Origin: Alphaproteobacteria bacterium
Lineage (GTDB): Bacteria; Pseudomonadota; Alphaproteobacteria; SMXQ01
NCBI GenBank assembly: GCA_030831315.1
Contig: JAURLI010000049.1
Span: 1 to 64,000, forward strand
Direction: 5' to 3'
Length of the DNA: 64,000 nt
The translations under genes were made by a program, and so were the position numbers. Shown in pieces: positions 33,707 through 42,646 of the stretch (its first letter is position 1; each line of letters opens with the position of its first letter). The notes beneath the pieces are model-generated. The model was not told where the DNA came from and ran no database searches. It saw nothing but the letters and a program-made list of their open reading frames with translations.

Positions 33707-34588
33707 TCAGGCCGCCCGCGTCCCCCTGGCCCAGGCGAAGTAAAGCTCGCGGGCGCGGGCATAGGCCGGGCCCGGCTGCAATTCCCGTTCGCCCAGCTTG
33801 ATGCAGGGGGTGACCTTGGCGTAGTTGCCGGTGGCGAAAACCTCGTCTGCGGCCATCAGGTCGTCGAAGGTGAGCGAGCACTCGCGCACCTCGTGCCCAT
33901 CCGCGCGCAGAAGGCCGATCACCCGCTGGCGGGTGATGCCGTCGAGAAACGTGCCGTTTGGCACCGGCGTCATCACCGTGCCGCTAACCGCGCAGAAGAT
34001 ATTGGCGGTGGCGAATTCGGCGACGTTGCCGTTGGCGTCCAGTACCACGGCATTGCCGAAGCCCGCCGCCCGCGCCGCGCGCAGCGCCGCCGCCGATTGC
34101 GGGTAAAGGCAGGAGGCCTTGGCGAGCGTCGGCGCGGATTCGGGCGAAGGCCTGCGAATGCGCGACAGGTGTGCGGAAAAGCCGCGTGGTTCGGGCATCG
34201 GCGCCTCGAACAGGGTGAGGACGAATTTCGTCGTGTCCGCCTTGGGGCTGACGAAGCCTTCGTCGGCATAGAACATCGGCCGGATGTAAAGCTCGGCGCC
34301 TGCGGGAAACTGGGCGATGCCCTCGCGGGCGAGCGCTTCGATGCGGGCGGCATCGACGGGGGGATCGAGGCCCAGCACCCGGGCCGAGGCGACGGCTCGG
34401 GCGCAATGGCGGTCGAGATCGGGGGCGAGCCCGGCGAAGGCCCGTGCCCCGTCGAACACGACGGAAGCCATCCATGCCCCGTTGGTCATCGGCCCCATGA
34501 TCGGCGGATTGCCCCAGACCCAGGCGCCGTCGATGTAGTGCAGGCCGTGGGTGTCGGAGCGCGCGCGGGTATTTTTTGTCTCTGTCAT
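33707..34588 (-). CDS. Branched-chain-type (class IV) aminotransferase
   Basis: A 293-residue fold-type IV PLP enzyme. The Schiff-base lysine is in TLAKASCLYPQS, the conserved glutamate in VAEFATANIF, and the phosphate-binding stretch in LDGITRQRVIGLL. The length and order fit branched-chain amino acid aminotransferases (IlvE); D-amino acid transaminase or aminodeoxychorismate lyase activity cannot be excluded. The start ATG at 34588 has only a moderate upstream ribosome site. The gap to dedA (33597-33706) has a run of nine or more G residues and a GGGGG/CCCCC hairpin. Confidence 0.88.
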   Translation of the reverse strand: MTETKNTRARSDTHGLHYIDGAWVWGNPPIMGPMTNGAWMASVVFDGARAFAGLAPDLDRHCARAVASARVLGLDPPVDAARIEALAREGIAQFPAGAELYIRPMFYADEGFVSPKADTTKFVLTLFEAPMPEPRGFSAHLSRIRRPSPESAPTLAKASCLYPQSAAALRAARAAGFGNAVVLDANGNVAEFATANIFCAVSGTVMTPVPNGTFLDGITRQRVIGLLRADGHEVRECSLTFDDLMAADEVFATGNYAKVTPCIKLGERELQPGPAYARARELYFAWARGTRAA

Positions 34589-34703
34589 GGGCTGATTTTC
34601 ACCGATTGGCGCGCCATCACGAAGCGCTTTCGGCGGCCCTGTTCACGGCGGGGCCCTTGGGCTAACTTCAGTGGGCGTTTTTGCCCGCGATGGAGATGTT
34701 TTC

Positions 34704-35753
34704 GTGAGCCTGTGGCCCCTTGCGCGCGCGGCGCTGTTCGCGCTGCCTGCCGAAACCGCCCATGGTCTGACCATCAGGGGGTTGCGTGCCGGGCTTGGTC
34801 CGCGCATGGGCCGGGCCGAGACGAACGACGCGCTCGCCATCGACGTCTTCGGCCGTCGTTTTCCCAATCCGCTCGGCCTTGCCGCCGGCTTCGACAAGGA
34901 TGCCCGCGTGGTCGCGCCGATGCTGGCGATGGGCTTCGGCTTCGTCGAAGTCGGCACCCTGACGCCGCGTCCGCAGCCGGGCAATCCACGCCCGCGCCTG
35001 TTCCGCCTGAAAGAGGACCGCGCGGTGATCAACCGGCTCGGCTTCAACAACGGTGGTGCCGCGGCGGCGGCGAAACGGCTTACCGCGTTTCGCGCCCGCG
35101 ATGCGAACGCCATCGTCGGCGTCAACATCGGCCGCAACAAGACCTCGACCGATGCGGTTGCCGATTACGCGGAAGCTGCCCGCGTGCTGGGGCCGCTTGC
35201 CGATTACCTGGTGATCAATGTGTCCTCGCCGAACACGCCGGGCCTGCGCGACCTGCAGGGTGCGGGTGCGATGGCGGAACTGGTCGCGGCGGTGCGCGCC
35301 TCACGCGGCGAAACCGCGCCGCCGGTGCTGGTCAAGATCGCCCCGGACCTGACCGACGGCCAGCTCGCCGACATCTGCGCGCTGGCACGCGCGGGCGGCA
35401 TGGACGGGCTGACCGTATCCAACACCACCATCGAGCGCCCCGACACGCTCAAGAGCGACAACCGCGCCGAGACCGGCGGGCTGTCCGGTGCACCCCTGAT
35501 GGAACGCGCCACGCGGCTTCTGGCCGATGCCTATGTCGAGGTGCGCGGCAAGGTGCCGCTGGTGGGGGTGGGGGGCATCGCCTCGGCCGCCGATGCCTAT
35601 GCCAAGATCCGGGCGGGGGCGAGCCTGGTGCAGCTCTATACGGCCATGGTCTACGAGGGCCCCGGCCTGCCGGGGCGCATCCTCGCGGGGCTTGTCGAGC
35701 GGCTCAAGGCCGACGGTTTCGCCCATATCCGGGACGCCGTCGGCGCCGGTTGA
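34704..35753 (+). CDS. pyrD: Dihydroorotate dehydrogenase (quinone)
   Basis: A 349-residue class 2 PyrD that oxidises dihydroorotate to orotate in pyrimidine synthesis and passes electrons to ubiquinone. An N-terminal amphipathic membrane helix (WPLARAALFALPAETAHGL) is typical. FMN-site segments GLAAGFDKDA and NRLGFNNGGA, the catalytic serine in VINVSSPNTPGLR, and VGVGGIASAADAYAKIRAGA are all present. I prefer the GTG at 34704, seven bases after GGAGA, because the family begins there; a GTG at 34671 would add 11 residues. It probably has its own promoter in the gap to the divergent aminotransferase. Confidence 0.95.
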   Translation: MSLWPLARAALFALPAETAHGLTIRGLRAGLGPRMGRAETNDALAIDVFGRRFPNPLGLAAGFDKDARVVAPMLAMGFGFVEVGTLTPRPQPGNPRPRLFRLKEDRAVINRLGFNNGGAAAAAKRLTAFRARDANAIVGVNIGRNKTSTDAVADYAEAARVLGPLADYLVINVSSPNTPGLRDLQGAGAMAELVAAVRASRGETAPPVLVKIAPDLTDGQLADICALARAGGMDGLTVSNTTIERPDTLKSDNRAETGGLSGAPLMERATRLLADAYVEVRGKVPLVGVGGIASAADAYAKIRAGASLVQLYTAMVYEGPGLPGRILAGLVERLKADGFAHIRDAVGAG

Positions 35754-35767
35754 GGCTGCCCGGCAGG

Positions 35768-35784
35768 GTTAGCAATTGTTAACC
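35768..35784 (+). promoter_or_regulatory. Candidate CtrA-like box upstream of the EAL gene
   Basis: GTTA, seven bases, then TTAACC resembles the alphaproteobacterial CtrA motif (TTAA-N7-TTAA) with one substitution in the first half. It lies about 100 bases upstream of the TipF-like gene, where cell-cycle and flagellar control would be expected. The match is imperfect. Confidence 0.35.
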
Positions 35785-35879
35785 ATATTTCAAGACCTTG
35801 GCGGCACAGTCAGGGGGCCGGACACAGGGTCCGGGCCGTTCAACCGCGGGTCCAGCGACCCCTCCGTTCCGGAGCCAGC

Positions 35880-37100
35880 GTGCTGAAGCATCTGTTCATC
35901 GCCGCCGCCTATTTCCTCCTCGCGCTCGCCGTGGCGCTGGTACTGCCCAGTTTCGCGCCGGGCATCAGCACGGCCGCGGGCTTCATTGCCGGCGGCGTGG
36001 TGCTGGTTGCGGGCGCGCTCGCTCATGAAGTCTGGGCCCGCCTCGATGCGGCCGAGGTCAACGAATACCGGATCGACAACCTGCGCACCGAGGTGGAGCG
36101 CCTGCGCGTCGACAACATGCGTCTCGATGGCGCCATCGCGGCCCTGGTTGAGGGCGGCGACAGCAAGGCGAAGAAGGATCTCGACCGCGTCGTGTCCGAA
36201 GTGCGCGTGCTGCAAAGCCTGATCGAGCAGGTCTCGGCCAAGGCGTCTGCGCCGCAGAAGCCCGTTGCCGAAGCCTCGGCGCCGAAGGGCGAGGACGGAT
36301 TCGACGACAATCAGCTTCTCGATATCGTTCGCGAAGGCCTCAAGCGCGACCGCGTCGATCTTTATCTTCAGCCCGTCGTCAGCCTGCCCCAGCGCAAGAC
36401 CCGGTTCTACGAATGCTTCTCGCGCATCCGCGATGAACAGGGCCGCGTCGTGCTGCCCGAGCGCTATCTGGAAGTCGCCCGTCGCGAAGGTTTTGTCGGC
36501 GCCATCGACAACCTGCTGCTGTTCCGCTGCGTCCAGCTGGTGCGCCGCGCCCAGAGCCGCAACCACAACGTCGGCTTCTTCTGCAACATCTCGGCAAACA
36601 CGCTGGCTGACCGCGCGTTCTTCTCGGATTTCGTGGATTTTCTGGCGTCCAACGTGGAACTTTCCCGCAACCTGATCTTCGAATTCAGCCAGGAAGACGT
36701 CGAAGCGCAAGGGCCGGAAATCGACGAATACATTTCTCGCCTCGGCCGCCTCGGTTTCTTCTTCTCCCTCGACCGCGTGCGCGATCTTGCCAAGCTCGAT
36801 ATCCAGGGCCTCGGCCGCAAGCGCTTCAAGTACATCAAGATCGATTCGGCGCAGCTTCTCGACCGCGAAAAGGCGTTGCCCGCTTCCGATGCGGAAGATG
36901 GAAACGGCCCCGCGATCATCGGGGTCAATGTCGCGGCGCTCAAGCGCGTGCTCGACGTGCATGGCATCGACCTGATCGCCGAAAAGATCGAATCCGAACA
37001 GGACCTGATCGAGTTGCTCGACTACCGTATCGACTACGGTCAGGGCTATCTGTTCGGCGAGCCCCGCATCTCCAAGGATGTCGTCGCCAGCGCGGCCTGA
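35880..37100 (+). CDS. Membrane-anchored degenerate EAL protein, TipF-like
   Basis: A 406-residue protein with two N-terminal membrane helices (about 5-23 and 29-50), a coiled coil (about 55-120) and a C-terminal EAL domain (about 145-400). This order matches TipF, the Caulobacter flagellum-placement protein that binds c-di-GMP. The EAL signature is altered: ECF replaces EAL (E178 kept), and SLDRVRDL replaces the DDFGTGYSSL loop, losing the second metal-binding Asp. KID, AEKIE and the terminal GQGYLFGEP remain. It is therefore more likely a c-di-GMP sensor than a phosphodiesterase. The start is GTG at 35880. Confidence 0.8.
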   Translation: MLKHLFIAAAYFLLALAVALVLPSFAPGISTAAGFIAGGVVLVAGALAHEVWARLDAAEVNEYRIDNLRTEVERLRVDNMRLDGAIAALVEGGDSKAKKDLDRVVSEVRVLQSLIEQVSAKASAPQKPVAEASAPKGEDGFDDNQLLDIVREGLKRDRVDLYLQPVVSLPQRKTRFYECFSRIRDEQGRVVLPERYLEVARREGFVGAIDNLLLFRCVQLVRRAQSRNHNVGFFCNISANTLADRAFFSDFVDFLASNVELSRNLIFEFSQEDVEAQGPEIDEYISRLGRLGFFFSLDRVRDLAKLDIQGLGRKRFKYIKIDSAQLLDREKALPASDAEDGNGPAIIGVNVAALKRVLDVHGIDLIAEKIESEQDLIELLDYRIDYGQGYLFGEPRISKDVVASAA

Positions 37101-37170
37101 GGGGAAGCCCTTCACAGACGCGCCCCGGCATGGCAAAAGAACGGCGCCCAAGAACTTCGGCGCCGCACCC

Positions 37171-38052
37171 ATGTCAGCCTTTGAAATTCCCATCCTGCCC
37201 GGCATCGCTTCCCTGATGGAGCGTTATGACGGCGTGATCCTCGACCTGTGGGGCGTGGTGCACGACGGCAAGACGCCTTACCCGGGCGCGACGGCGACGC
37301 TCGCGCGGCTGTCGGAGGCGGCAAAGCCGGTCGTGATGCTGTCCAACGCGCCGCGCCGCGCCGATGCGGTGATGGAGGGCATGGACCAGATCGGCATTCC
37401 CCGGATGCTCTACACGGATGTCCTGTCCTCGGGCGAGCTTGCCTGGCGGGCGCTCAAGGACCGGCCCGACGACTGGCTCAAGGGCCTCGGGCAGCGCTGC
37501 CTGCATATCGGCCCGGAACGTGACAGGGGTCTTTTCGACGGGCTCGACCTCGCCCAGATCGCGGCGCCCGAACCGGGCAGCTTCATCCTCAACACGGGTC
37601 CCTGGCGCGACGAGGAAACCGTCGAGGACTACGAAGACGTCCTTGCCGCGAGCGCTGCGGCAGGCATGGCGATGATCTGCGCCAACCCCGATATGGAAGT
37701 GATCCGCGGCGGCGTGCGCATCATCTGCGCGGGCGCGCTGGCGGCGCGTTATCAGGAGCTGGGCGGTCAGGTCCGTTCCTACGGCAAGCCCTATGCCGAA
37801 ACCTACGAGGCCTGCCTCAGGTTGATGAACCTCGGCCCCGATGCGCGCCTGCTCGCCATCGGCGATTCGCTCGCTACCGATATCAGGGGCGCCAATGTGG
37901 CCGGCATAGATGCGGTGCTGGTGACTTCGGGCATCCATGCCCGGGAACTGGGCCTGTCGTTTGGCGAGAAGCCCGATCCCGAAGGGCTCGCCGCGGTTGC
38001 GCTGAAGGCGGGTGTCACCATCGCCGCCGCCATCCCGGCCTTCCATTGGTAG
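37171..38052 (+). CDS. HAD superfamily hydrolase (TIGR01459-like)
   Basis: A 293-residue HAD protein of subclass IIA. Motif I reads VILDLWGVVHDG, so the nucleophile Asp is kept but the second Asp of the usual DxD is a tryptophan, which is normal for this subfamily and argues against ordinary phosphatase chemistry. LSNAPR supplies motif II, and IGDSLATDIRGANVAGIDAVLV supplies motif IV. The ATG at 37171 is the family start; the longer reading from 37078 overlaps the previous gene. Physiological substrate unknown. It follows the TipF-like gene after 70 bases. Confidence 0.85.
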   Translation: MSAFEIPILPGIASLMERYDGVILDLWGVVHDGKTPYPGATATLARLSEAAKPVVMLSNAPRRADAVMEGMDQIGIPRMLYTDVLSSGELAWRALKDRPDDWLKGLGQRCLHIGPERDRGLFDGLDLAQIAAPEPGSFILNTGPWRDEETVEDYEDVLAASAAAGMAMICANPDMEVIRGGVRIICAGALAARYQELGGQVRSYGKPYAETYEACLRLMNLGPDARLLAIGDSLATDIRGANVAGIDAVLVTSGIHARELGLSFGEKPDPEGLAAVALKAGVTIAAAIPAFHW

Positions 38053-38181
38053 GCCTTTAGGGGCGGCTTCTCGCCTCTGGACGTTGCTTTCTCCACCCTT
38101 TAGGGTTTTCCGGCCGCAAACGATGAACGGCGTCCCCGGCGGGGGCGGCGGATAAACGGACGGGCAGGGAGTTTGGGGGAC

Positions 38182-40050
38182 ATGCGCCTCACGCGTATTC
38201 AGATGATGCTGGCGGCCGGCGCCACGCTGACGGCGATCTGGCTCGGCTTCGTCGCCTATTACGTGGTCAGCCAGTTCGGCTGGCAGAACGTCCTGTTCAT
38301 GCTGCCCCATGAAATCGGGGCCCTGCTCGCGGGCATCTTTACGCCGCTCGCCTTTCTCTGGCTCCTGATTGTCGCCATCGGGGCGCGCACGCGCCTTGCC
38401 GATGTCGCCGACGCGCTGGGCAGCCGTCTCGATGCGCTCGCCTATCCGCCGGGAAATGCCGAGGAAAAAGCCAACGCTGTCATTGCCGCCATCGAAGCCG
38501 GAAACAACCGGTTGCTTGAGGCGACCGATCGCAATGCGGCCGAGGCCGAGGCGCGCATCACCAAGGTTGCCCGCGAATTCGAAGGCCGTTTCGCCGCCGG
38601 AGCCGAGGCCATCGCCGCGGCCGCCGAGGGCGCCGCCGGGCGCGTCGGCGCCGTTACCGAAACCTTGGATGCGCGCCGCACCGGCCTGATTTCGGCTGCA
38701 GAGGCGACGGTCGGCCGCATGGGCGATCTGTTCGATGCCATGCGCAAGCACGAAGAGGCGCTGGCCCATGCGGCGCAGGATCTCGATGAACGGGCGGCCT
38801 CGCTCGAAAAACTGGGATCGCGTCAGCAGCTGGCGCTTGAGAACGCGGCCCAGACGCTCGAGCGCCGCGCCGCCGATGCCACCAAGATCATGGGCGAGCA
38901 GATGACCAAGCTCGTCGACGAAAGCGAAAAGGGCGCCGCGCGCATCGATCATCTCGCGCAGTCGAACAGCGAACATGTCGCGGCCATGCGCGGCGAATAC
39001 GCGACCTTGACAGCGGATACGACGGCGGCCGCGAAGACCGTCGAAACCGCGACCGCGCGTCTGCGCGATGCGGGCGAGACGCTGGCGCGCGATCTCGATG
39101 CGGCGGCGGACCGCCTGCTCGTGCAAACCCGGGCGATCGGCGAAAACGCCGAAACCTCGGCGGCGCGCGTGGGCGATGCGACGGAAAACATCAGCCGTGC
39201 CGGCGGCGCTTTGGCGCGGGCGAGCGAATCGGCCATTTCCGACATGGACGCGGCGGGCGAATCCCTCGAATCTGGCACGGCGGAAATCCGGCGCTCGGGC
39301 GACAGCGCGCGCGACCAGATGGACCGGGCGAGCGAGATCATGGCGCGCCAGACGGCGGCGATCGAGAATGCCGCCCTCAAGTCGGTAGCTTCCGTGCGTG
39401 CCGCCGGGCAGGTGCTGGATGCCAGCGGGCGGGCGCTCGATGCCGCTTCGGAAGCGGCCCGCGCGCGCGCCGGCGAAGTGAAGGCGCTGCTTGATGATGA
39501 AGTGAAGCGCCTTGGTGAAACCGCGGCCCATACCACCCAGCGCGCGCGTGAGGTGGGCGATGCCTATACCCGTCAGGCCGATGCGCTGCGCGCCGCATCC
39601 GACCAGGCGGCCCAGCGGGCCGAGGAAATCCGCCAGGCGCTTGAGCGCCAGAGCCAGGCATTGGCGGCGGCCGCGGCGGAAATCGCCGCCAAGTCCGCGG
39701 CGATCGACCGCTCGGTCGCGTCCGAGGTCGATTCGCTGGCCCGTGCCGCCGCCGAAGCCGCTCAGCAGGCGGAAGCCATCGCCGCCACGCTGGCGCGCGA
39801 AAGCGCGCAGATGGCCGAGGCTGCCACCGACGCTGACCGCCGCCTGCGCGAGGCGGGCGAGGCGCTGGCGCGGGAAGCGGGCGCCCTTTCCGGCGCGGTG
39901 TCCGACGCCTCGAGCCGGATCGAAGGCGTCCGTACCGCGCTCGATGGCGAGAACCGCGACCTGCGCAAGACCGCCGATGAAGTGGCGACCGAACTGCATG
40001 CCCTCGGCGCCCTGTTCCGCCAGCGCGCGCGCGAAATCGAGATTGCCTAG
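38182..40050 (+). CDS. Long coiled-coil membrane protein, ended early by an in-frame amber codon
   Basis: A 622-residue reading that ends at TAG (40048-40050). Two membrane helices (about residues 7-25 and 45-65) are followed by more than 500 residues of alanine- and glutamate-rich helix with heptad-like spacing, rich in repeated arrays such as AAETAR-, SESA- and AQRAEEIR-like units. I do not recognise a family beyond large coiled-coil inner-membrane proteins. The ATG at 38182 follows GGGAG; a TTG at 38173 is a weaker choice. The same frame stays open beyond the stop to 40629, so this is probably the front part of an 815-residue protein. Either the gene is freshly broken, the TAG is a sequencing error, or it is read through. 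Confidence 0.8.
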   Translation: MRLTRIQMMLAAGATLTAIWLGFVAYYVVSQFGWQNVLFMLPHEIGALLAGIFTPLAFLWLLIVAIGARTRLADVADALGSRLDALAYPPGNAEEKANAVIAAIEAGNNRLLEATDRNAAEAEARITKVAREFEGRFAAGAEAIAAAAEGAAGRVGAVTETLDARRTGLISAAEATVGRMGDLFDAMRKHEEALAHAAQDLDERAASLEKLGSRQQLALENAAQTLERRAADATKIMGEQMTKLVDESEKGAARIDHLAQSNSEHVAAMRGEYATLTADTTAAAKTVETATARLRDAGETLARDLDAAADRLLVQTRAIGENAETSAARVGDATENISRAGGALARASESAISDMDAAGESLESGTAEIRRSGDSARDQMDRASEIMARQTAAIENAALKSVASVRAAGQVLDASGRALDAASEAARARAGEVKALLDDEVKRLGETAAHTTQRAREVGDAYTRQADALRAASDQAAQRAEEIRQALERQSQALAAAAAEIAAKSAAIDRSVASEVDSLARAAAEAAQQAEAIAATLARESAQMAEAATDADRRLREAGEALAREAGALSGAVSDASSRIEGVRTALDGENRDLRKTADEVATELHALGALFRQRAREIEIA

Positions 40051-40629
40051 GGCGAGGCGCGCGATCGCGTCGAGGACTCCGGGCGTAGCCTTGAAAACCA
40101 GACCAGCGAGTTCGCGGGCGCTTTGTCCGCGGCGGCAGAGCGCACCGAGTCGATCGTTTCGGCGTTCAGGATTCAAACCGACGCGCTGCTGTCAGCTTCG
40201 CAGAAGGCATCGGAGGAGGCGGCGAAGGTGCGTCTCAACAGCCTCGATGCCGAACGCGACAGGTTCCTGCGCGCATCGCGCCTGGTCATCGACGAGCTGA
40301 ATTCCATCGGCGTCGATATCACGCGCCTGATGGACAAGCCGCTGGCGGAAAAGCTGTGGAAGCAGTTCGCCCGCGGCGACAAGAGCGTGTTCCTGCGCGG
40401 CATGATCGTCGAGGCCGATCTGAAGAAGCTGCAGGGCGCGATTCGCTCGACCTATGAAGGCAATGCGGAATTCCGCAAATATGCCGACCGCTACCTCGAC
40501 CTGTTCGAGAACCTGCTGGCCCAGGCAGCGGCTTCCGATCCCGAAAACCTGCTGTCTTCGGCTTTCGTCACGGCGGACGTCGGCAAGGTTTACGTTCTTT
40601 TGTCGCGCGCCATCGGGCGCATGAACTGA
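40051..40629 (+). pseudogene. C-terminal part of the coiled-coil protein, after the amber codon
   Basis: 192 codons stay open in the same frame as the preceding 622-residue protein. They read GEARDRVEDSGRSLENQ onwards, with the same helical, acidic character, and end in a compact domain with DKPLAEKLWKQFARGDKS and LLSSAFVTADVGKVYVLL. The first potential start inside is a TTG at 40123 with no ribosome site, so independent translation is doubtful. One base change (for example CAG to TAG) would join the two parts. The globular C-terminal domain looks conserved and would be lost from the truncated protein. Confidence 0.75.
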
Positions 40630-40661
40630 CGACGGCCCGCGCGGCCGCAAGGAGACGGCCA

Positions 40662-41129
40662 GTGGAGGCTTCCCCCGGATTTTTGTCGCTTTCGGTCACG
40701 GTCGTGCTCGCCGTGGCCATGGTGGCGGCTTGTGTTCTCGTCCATTACGAGACCTTGCGCTACGCCTCGGTTCTGATGCCGAGACTGACGATCAGGCCGC
40801 GCAAGCGCATCCTGTTCGTCATGGGAGCGGCCTTCATCGCTCATTCGGCGGAAGTCTGGCTCTGCGCCGCCATGTTTTACGTTATCGGCCATTTCGGGGG
40901 GCTGGGCGGCATCGCCGGGAAGTTCGGTGGCAGCTTTTACGAGTACCTCTACTTTTCCACGGTCAGCTATACGTCGCTTGGGATCGGCGATCTGTATCCG
41001 ACCGGGGTGCTGCGCATCCTGACCGGGGTCGAGGCGCTGGTGGGCCTCGCCATGATCGCCTGGACGGGGTCCTTTACCTACCTGGCCATGGAAAAGTTCT
41101 GGAGCCTGCACCGTACCAGCACTGATTGA
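40662..41129 (+). CDS. Small ion-channel-like membrane protein
   Basis: A 155-residue membrane protein with helices at about 8-28, 50-76 and 118-142. Between the last two sits a pore-loop-like segment, T100-VSYTSLGIGD-L, which resembles a potassium-channel filter (T-x-G-Y-G-D) with extra residues. The two-helix-plus-pore arrangement fits the Ion_trans_2 family. The start is GTG at 40662, after AAGGAGA. It follows the broken coiled-coil gene after 32 bases and could be cotranscribed. Ion selectivity cannot be predicted from the variant filter. Confidence 0.75.
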   Translation: MEASPGFLSLSVTVVLAVAMVAACVLVHYETLRYASVLMPRLTIRPRKRILFVMGAAFIAHSAEVWLCAAMFYVIGHFGGLGGIAGKFGGSFYEYLYFSTVSYTSLGIGDLYPTGVLRILTGVEALVGLAMIAWTGSFTYLAMEKFWSLHRTSTD

Positions 41130-41186
41130 GGCGGGGCTCCGGCCCGGCTTGGGCAAGGGCCGGAAAGGGGCTGCCGCCGGGGGGCC

Positions 41187-41215
41187 TTGACGGGGGCCGG
41201 AAATCCCGGTAAACA
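41187..41215 (+). promoter_or_regulatory. Promoter of rpmB
   Basis: TTGACG (41187-41192), a 17-base spacer and TAAACA (41210-41215) lie about 70 bases upstream of the rpmB start. This is one of the best promoter matches in the window. Confidence 0.65.
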
Positions 41216-41285
41216 GCCGCTTCCGCGCTTGCTCCGCCATCCGGTGGGGTCGCGCCAAGTATTTGTGAAACAACGGGAAATCGCC

Positions 41286-41573
41286 ATGACTCGTCGCTGC
41301 CAGGTGACCGGAAAGCAGGCCATGACCGGCAACAAGGTGAGCCACGCGAACAACAAGTCGCGTCGCCGCTTCCTGCCCAACGTCCAGTACACCTCGTTGC
41401 TGAGCGACACGCTCGGCGAAATGGTCCGTCTGCGGCTCTCGCCCAACGGCATCCGTACCGTGGAAAAGGCCGGAGGGCTCGATGCCTTCCTGAAGTCCAC
41501 GCCGATTTCGAAGCTCGAACCCGAAGCCGCCAAGGTGAAGCGCCGGATCGAGCGTAAGGCTGCGGCCAACTGA
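41286..41573 (+). CDS. rpmB: 50S ribosomal protein L28
   Basis: A 95-residue basic protein of the large ribosomal subunit. [20 protein letters not shown] and the following [13 protein letters not shown] match L28 throughout. The ATG at 41286 is fixed by homology; the longer reading is spurious. A promoter at 41187-41215 and a strong terminator at 41595-41623 make it monocistronic. Alphaproteobacteria commonly place rpmB near the cobST genes, as here. Confidence 0.96.
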   Translation: MTRRCQVTGKQAMTGNKVSHANNKSRRRFLPNVQYTSLLSDTLGEMVRLRLSPNGIRTVEKAGGLDAFLKSTPISKLEPEAAKVKRRIERKAAAN

Positions 41574-41594
41574 CCGCATCCCCCGGGAGATGAA

Positions 41595-41623
41595 AAAGGC
41601 CCGCCGTCCGGCGGGCCTTTTTT
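41595..41623 (+). terminator. Rho-independent terminator of rpmB
   Basis: A GC-rich stem (AAGGCCCGCC and its complement) with a GTCC-like loop is followed by TTTTTTC. It lies 20 bases after the rpmB stop. Confidence 0.9.
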
Positions 41624-41635
41624 CTATGCCCCAAA

Positions 41636-41662
41636 GCAAAGGGCGCGCCGGCGGGCGCGCCC
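41636..41662 (-). terminator. Terminator of the dienelactone hydrolase gene
   Basis: On the minus strand, GGGCGCGCC pairs with its complement across a 4-base loop (41641-41662) and is followed by TTTGCTTT. It lies 25 bases after the hydrolase stop, back to back with the rpmB terminator. Confidence 0.75.
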
Positions 41663-41686
41663 TTCTTCGTCGGGATATGCCGACGC

Positions 41687-42541
41687 TTACTTCACGTTGG
41701 CCTTGAGGAACGCGACGGTGCGTTCCCAGGCCTGCTTCGCCGCCTCGGCGTTGTAGCGCTCGGGGTTGGCATCGTTGTTGAAGGCATGCTTGGTGCCGGG
41801 ATACTGGTGCATCTCGACCGACTTGCCGGCCGCCTTGAGGCCGGCCATGTAGGCCTCGATGCCGCCGTTGATGTTCTTGTCATCGGCAGCGTAGTGCAGC
41901 ATCAGCTTGGCCTGGATCTTGTCGAGATCCTTGGTCGGCTGACGTCCGTAATAGGCGACGGCGGCCTTCAGATCGGCGTCGGCGACCGCCAGCATGTTGG
42001 TGCGCTGGCCGCCCCAGCAGAAGCCGACCGCGCCGACCTTGCCGCTGGAACGATGGTGCTTCGCCGCATAGCGCGAGGTGGCGACCAGATTCTTTACGAC
42101 ATCGCCGCCCTTGAGCTTGCCGATCATGTCGCGGGCCTTGTCGCGATCCTTAGGCGTGCCGCCGACGGGCGACAGCATGTCCGGCGCCACGGCGACGAAA
42201 CCTTCGACCGCGAGACGGCGGGCGACGTCGCGGATGTGGTCGGTAAGACCACGGTTTTCATGGATCACGACCACGGCGGGACGCTTGCTGCCCGTCTTGG
42301 GCCGCGCCACGTAGGCCACCATCATGCCGGTGCCGCCCGGAATCTTGACCATGCCGGTGGTCAGGCGGGCATCCTTGGCGTCGATCATCGCCGCTTCGGC
42401 GCCGGTGCCTTCGAGCAGCGGCAGAAGTGCAGCGGCAGCAGCGGCGCTGCCCGCGGTCTTGGCGAGCTTGCCGAGGAACACGCGGCGCGGTTCGGCGCTG
42501 TGCACATAGTGGTCGTAAATTTCGAGAATTCTGTCGTCCAT
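41687..42541 (-). CDS. Dienelactone hydrolase family protein
   Basis: A 284-residue alpha/beta hydrolase of the carboxymethylenebutenolidase type. The nucleophile is C175 in GFCWGG, with E95 in HENRG, the aspartate at 220-221 (YAADD) and H252 in TKHAF. A twin-arginine-like stretch (RRVFLGKLAKTAG) and alanine-rich hydrophobic run occupy residues 19-50, so the protein is probably exported by Tat or membrane-anchored. The ATG at 42541 follows AGGAGGC. It may cleave lactones from chlorinated or other aromatic ring fission, but it lies 24 kb from the catabolic locus and a general hydrolase role is as likely. Confidence 0.9.
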   Translation of the reverse strand: MDDRILEIYDHYVHSAEPRRVFLGKLAKTAGSAAAAAALLPLLEGTGAEAAMIDAKDARLTTGMVKIPGGTGMMVAYVARPKTGSKRPAVVVIHENRGLTDHIRDVARRLAVEGFVAVAPDMLSPVGGTPKDRDKARDMIGKLKGGDVVKNLVATSRYAAKHHRSSGKVGAVGFCWGGQRTNMLAVADADLKAAVAYYGRQPTKDLDKIQAKLMLHYAADDKNINGGIEAYMAGLKAAGKSVEMHQYPGTKHAFNNDANPERYNAEAAKQAWERTVAFLKANVK

Positions 42542-42646
42542 AAGTCCTTGCCTCCTGAATGGAACCGGGTCCGCGAATCCGTCTGCGTGATCCTTGGCCG
42601 CCCTTCGGGGGCGGGCGCTTTTCGCGCCGGGAGCCGGTCTATTGAA

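Noticed and set aside
37174-40176. 1000-codon minus-strand open frame
   Set aside because: It is antisense to the HAD and coiled-coil genes and shows only shadow composition.
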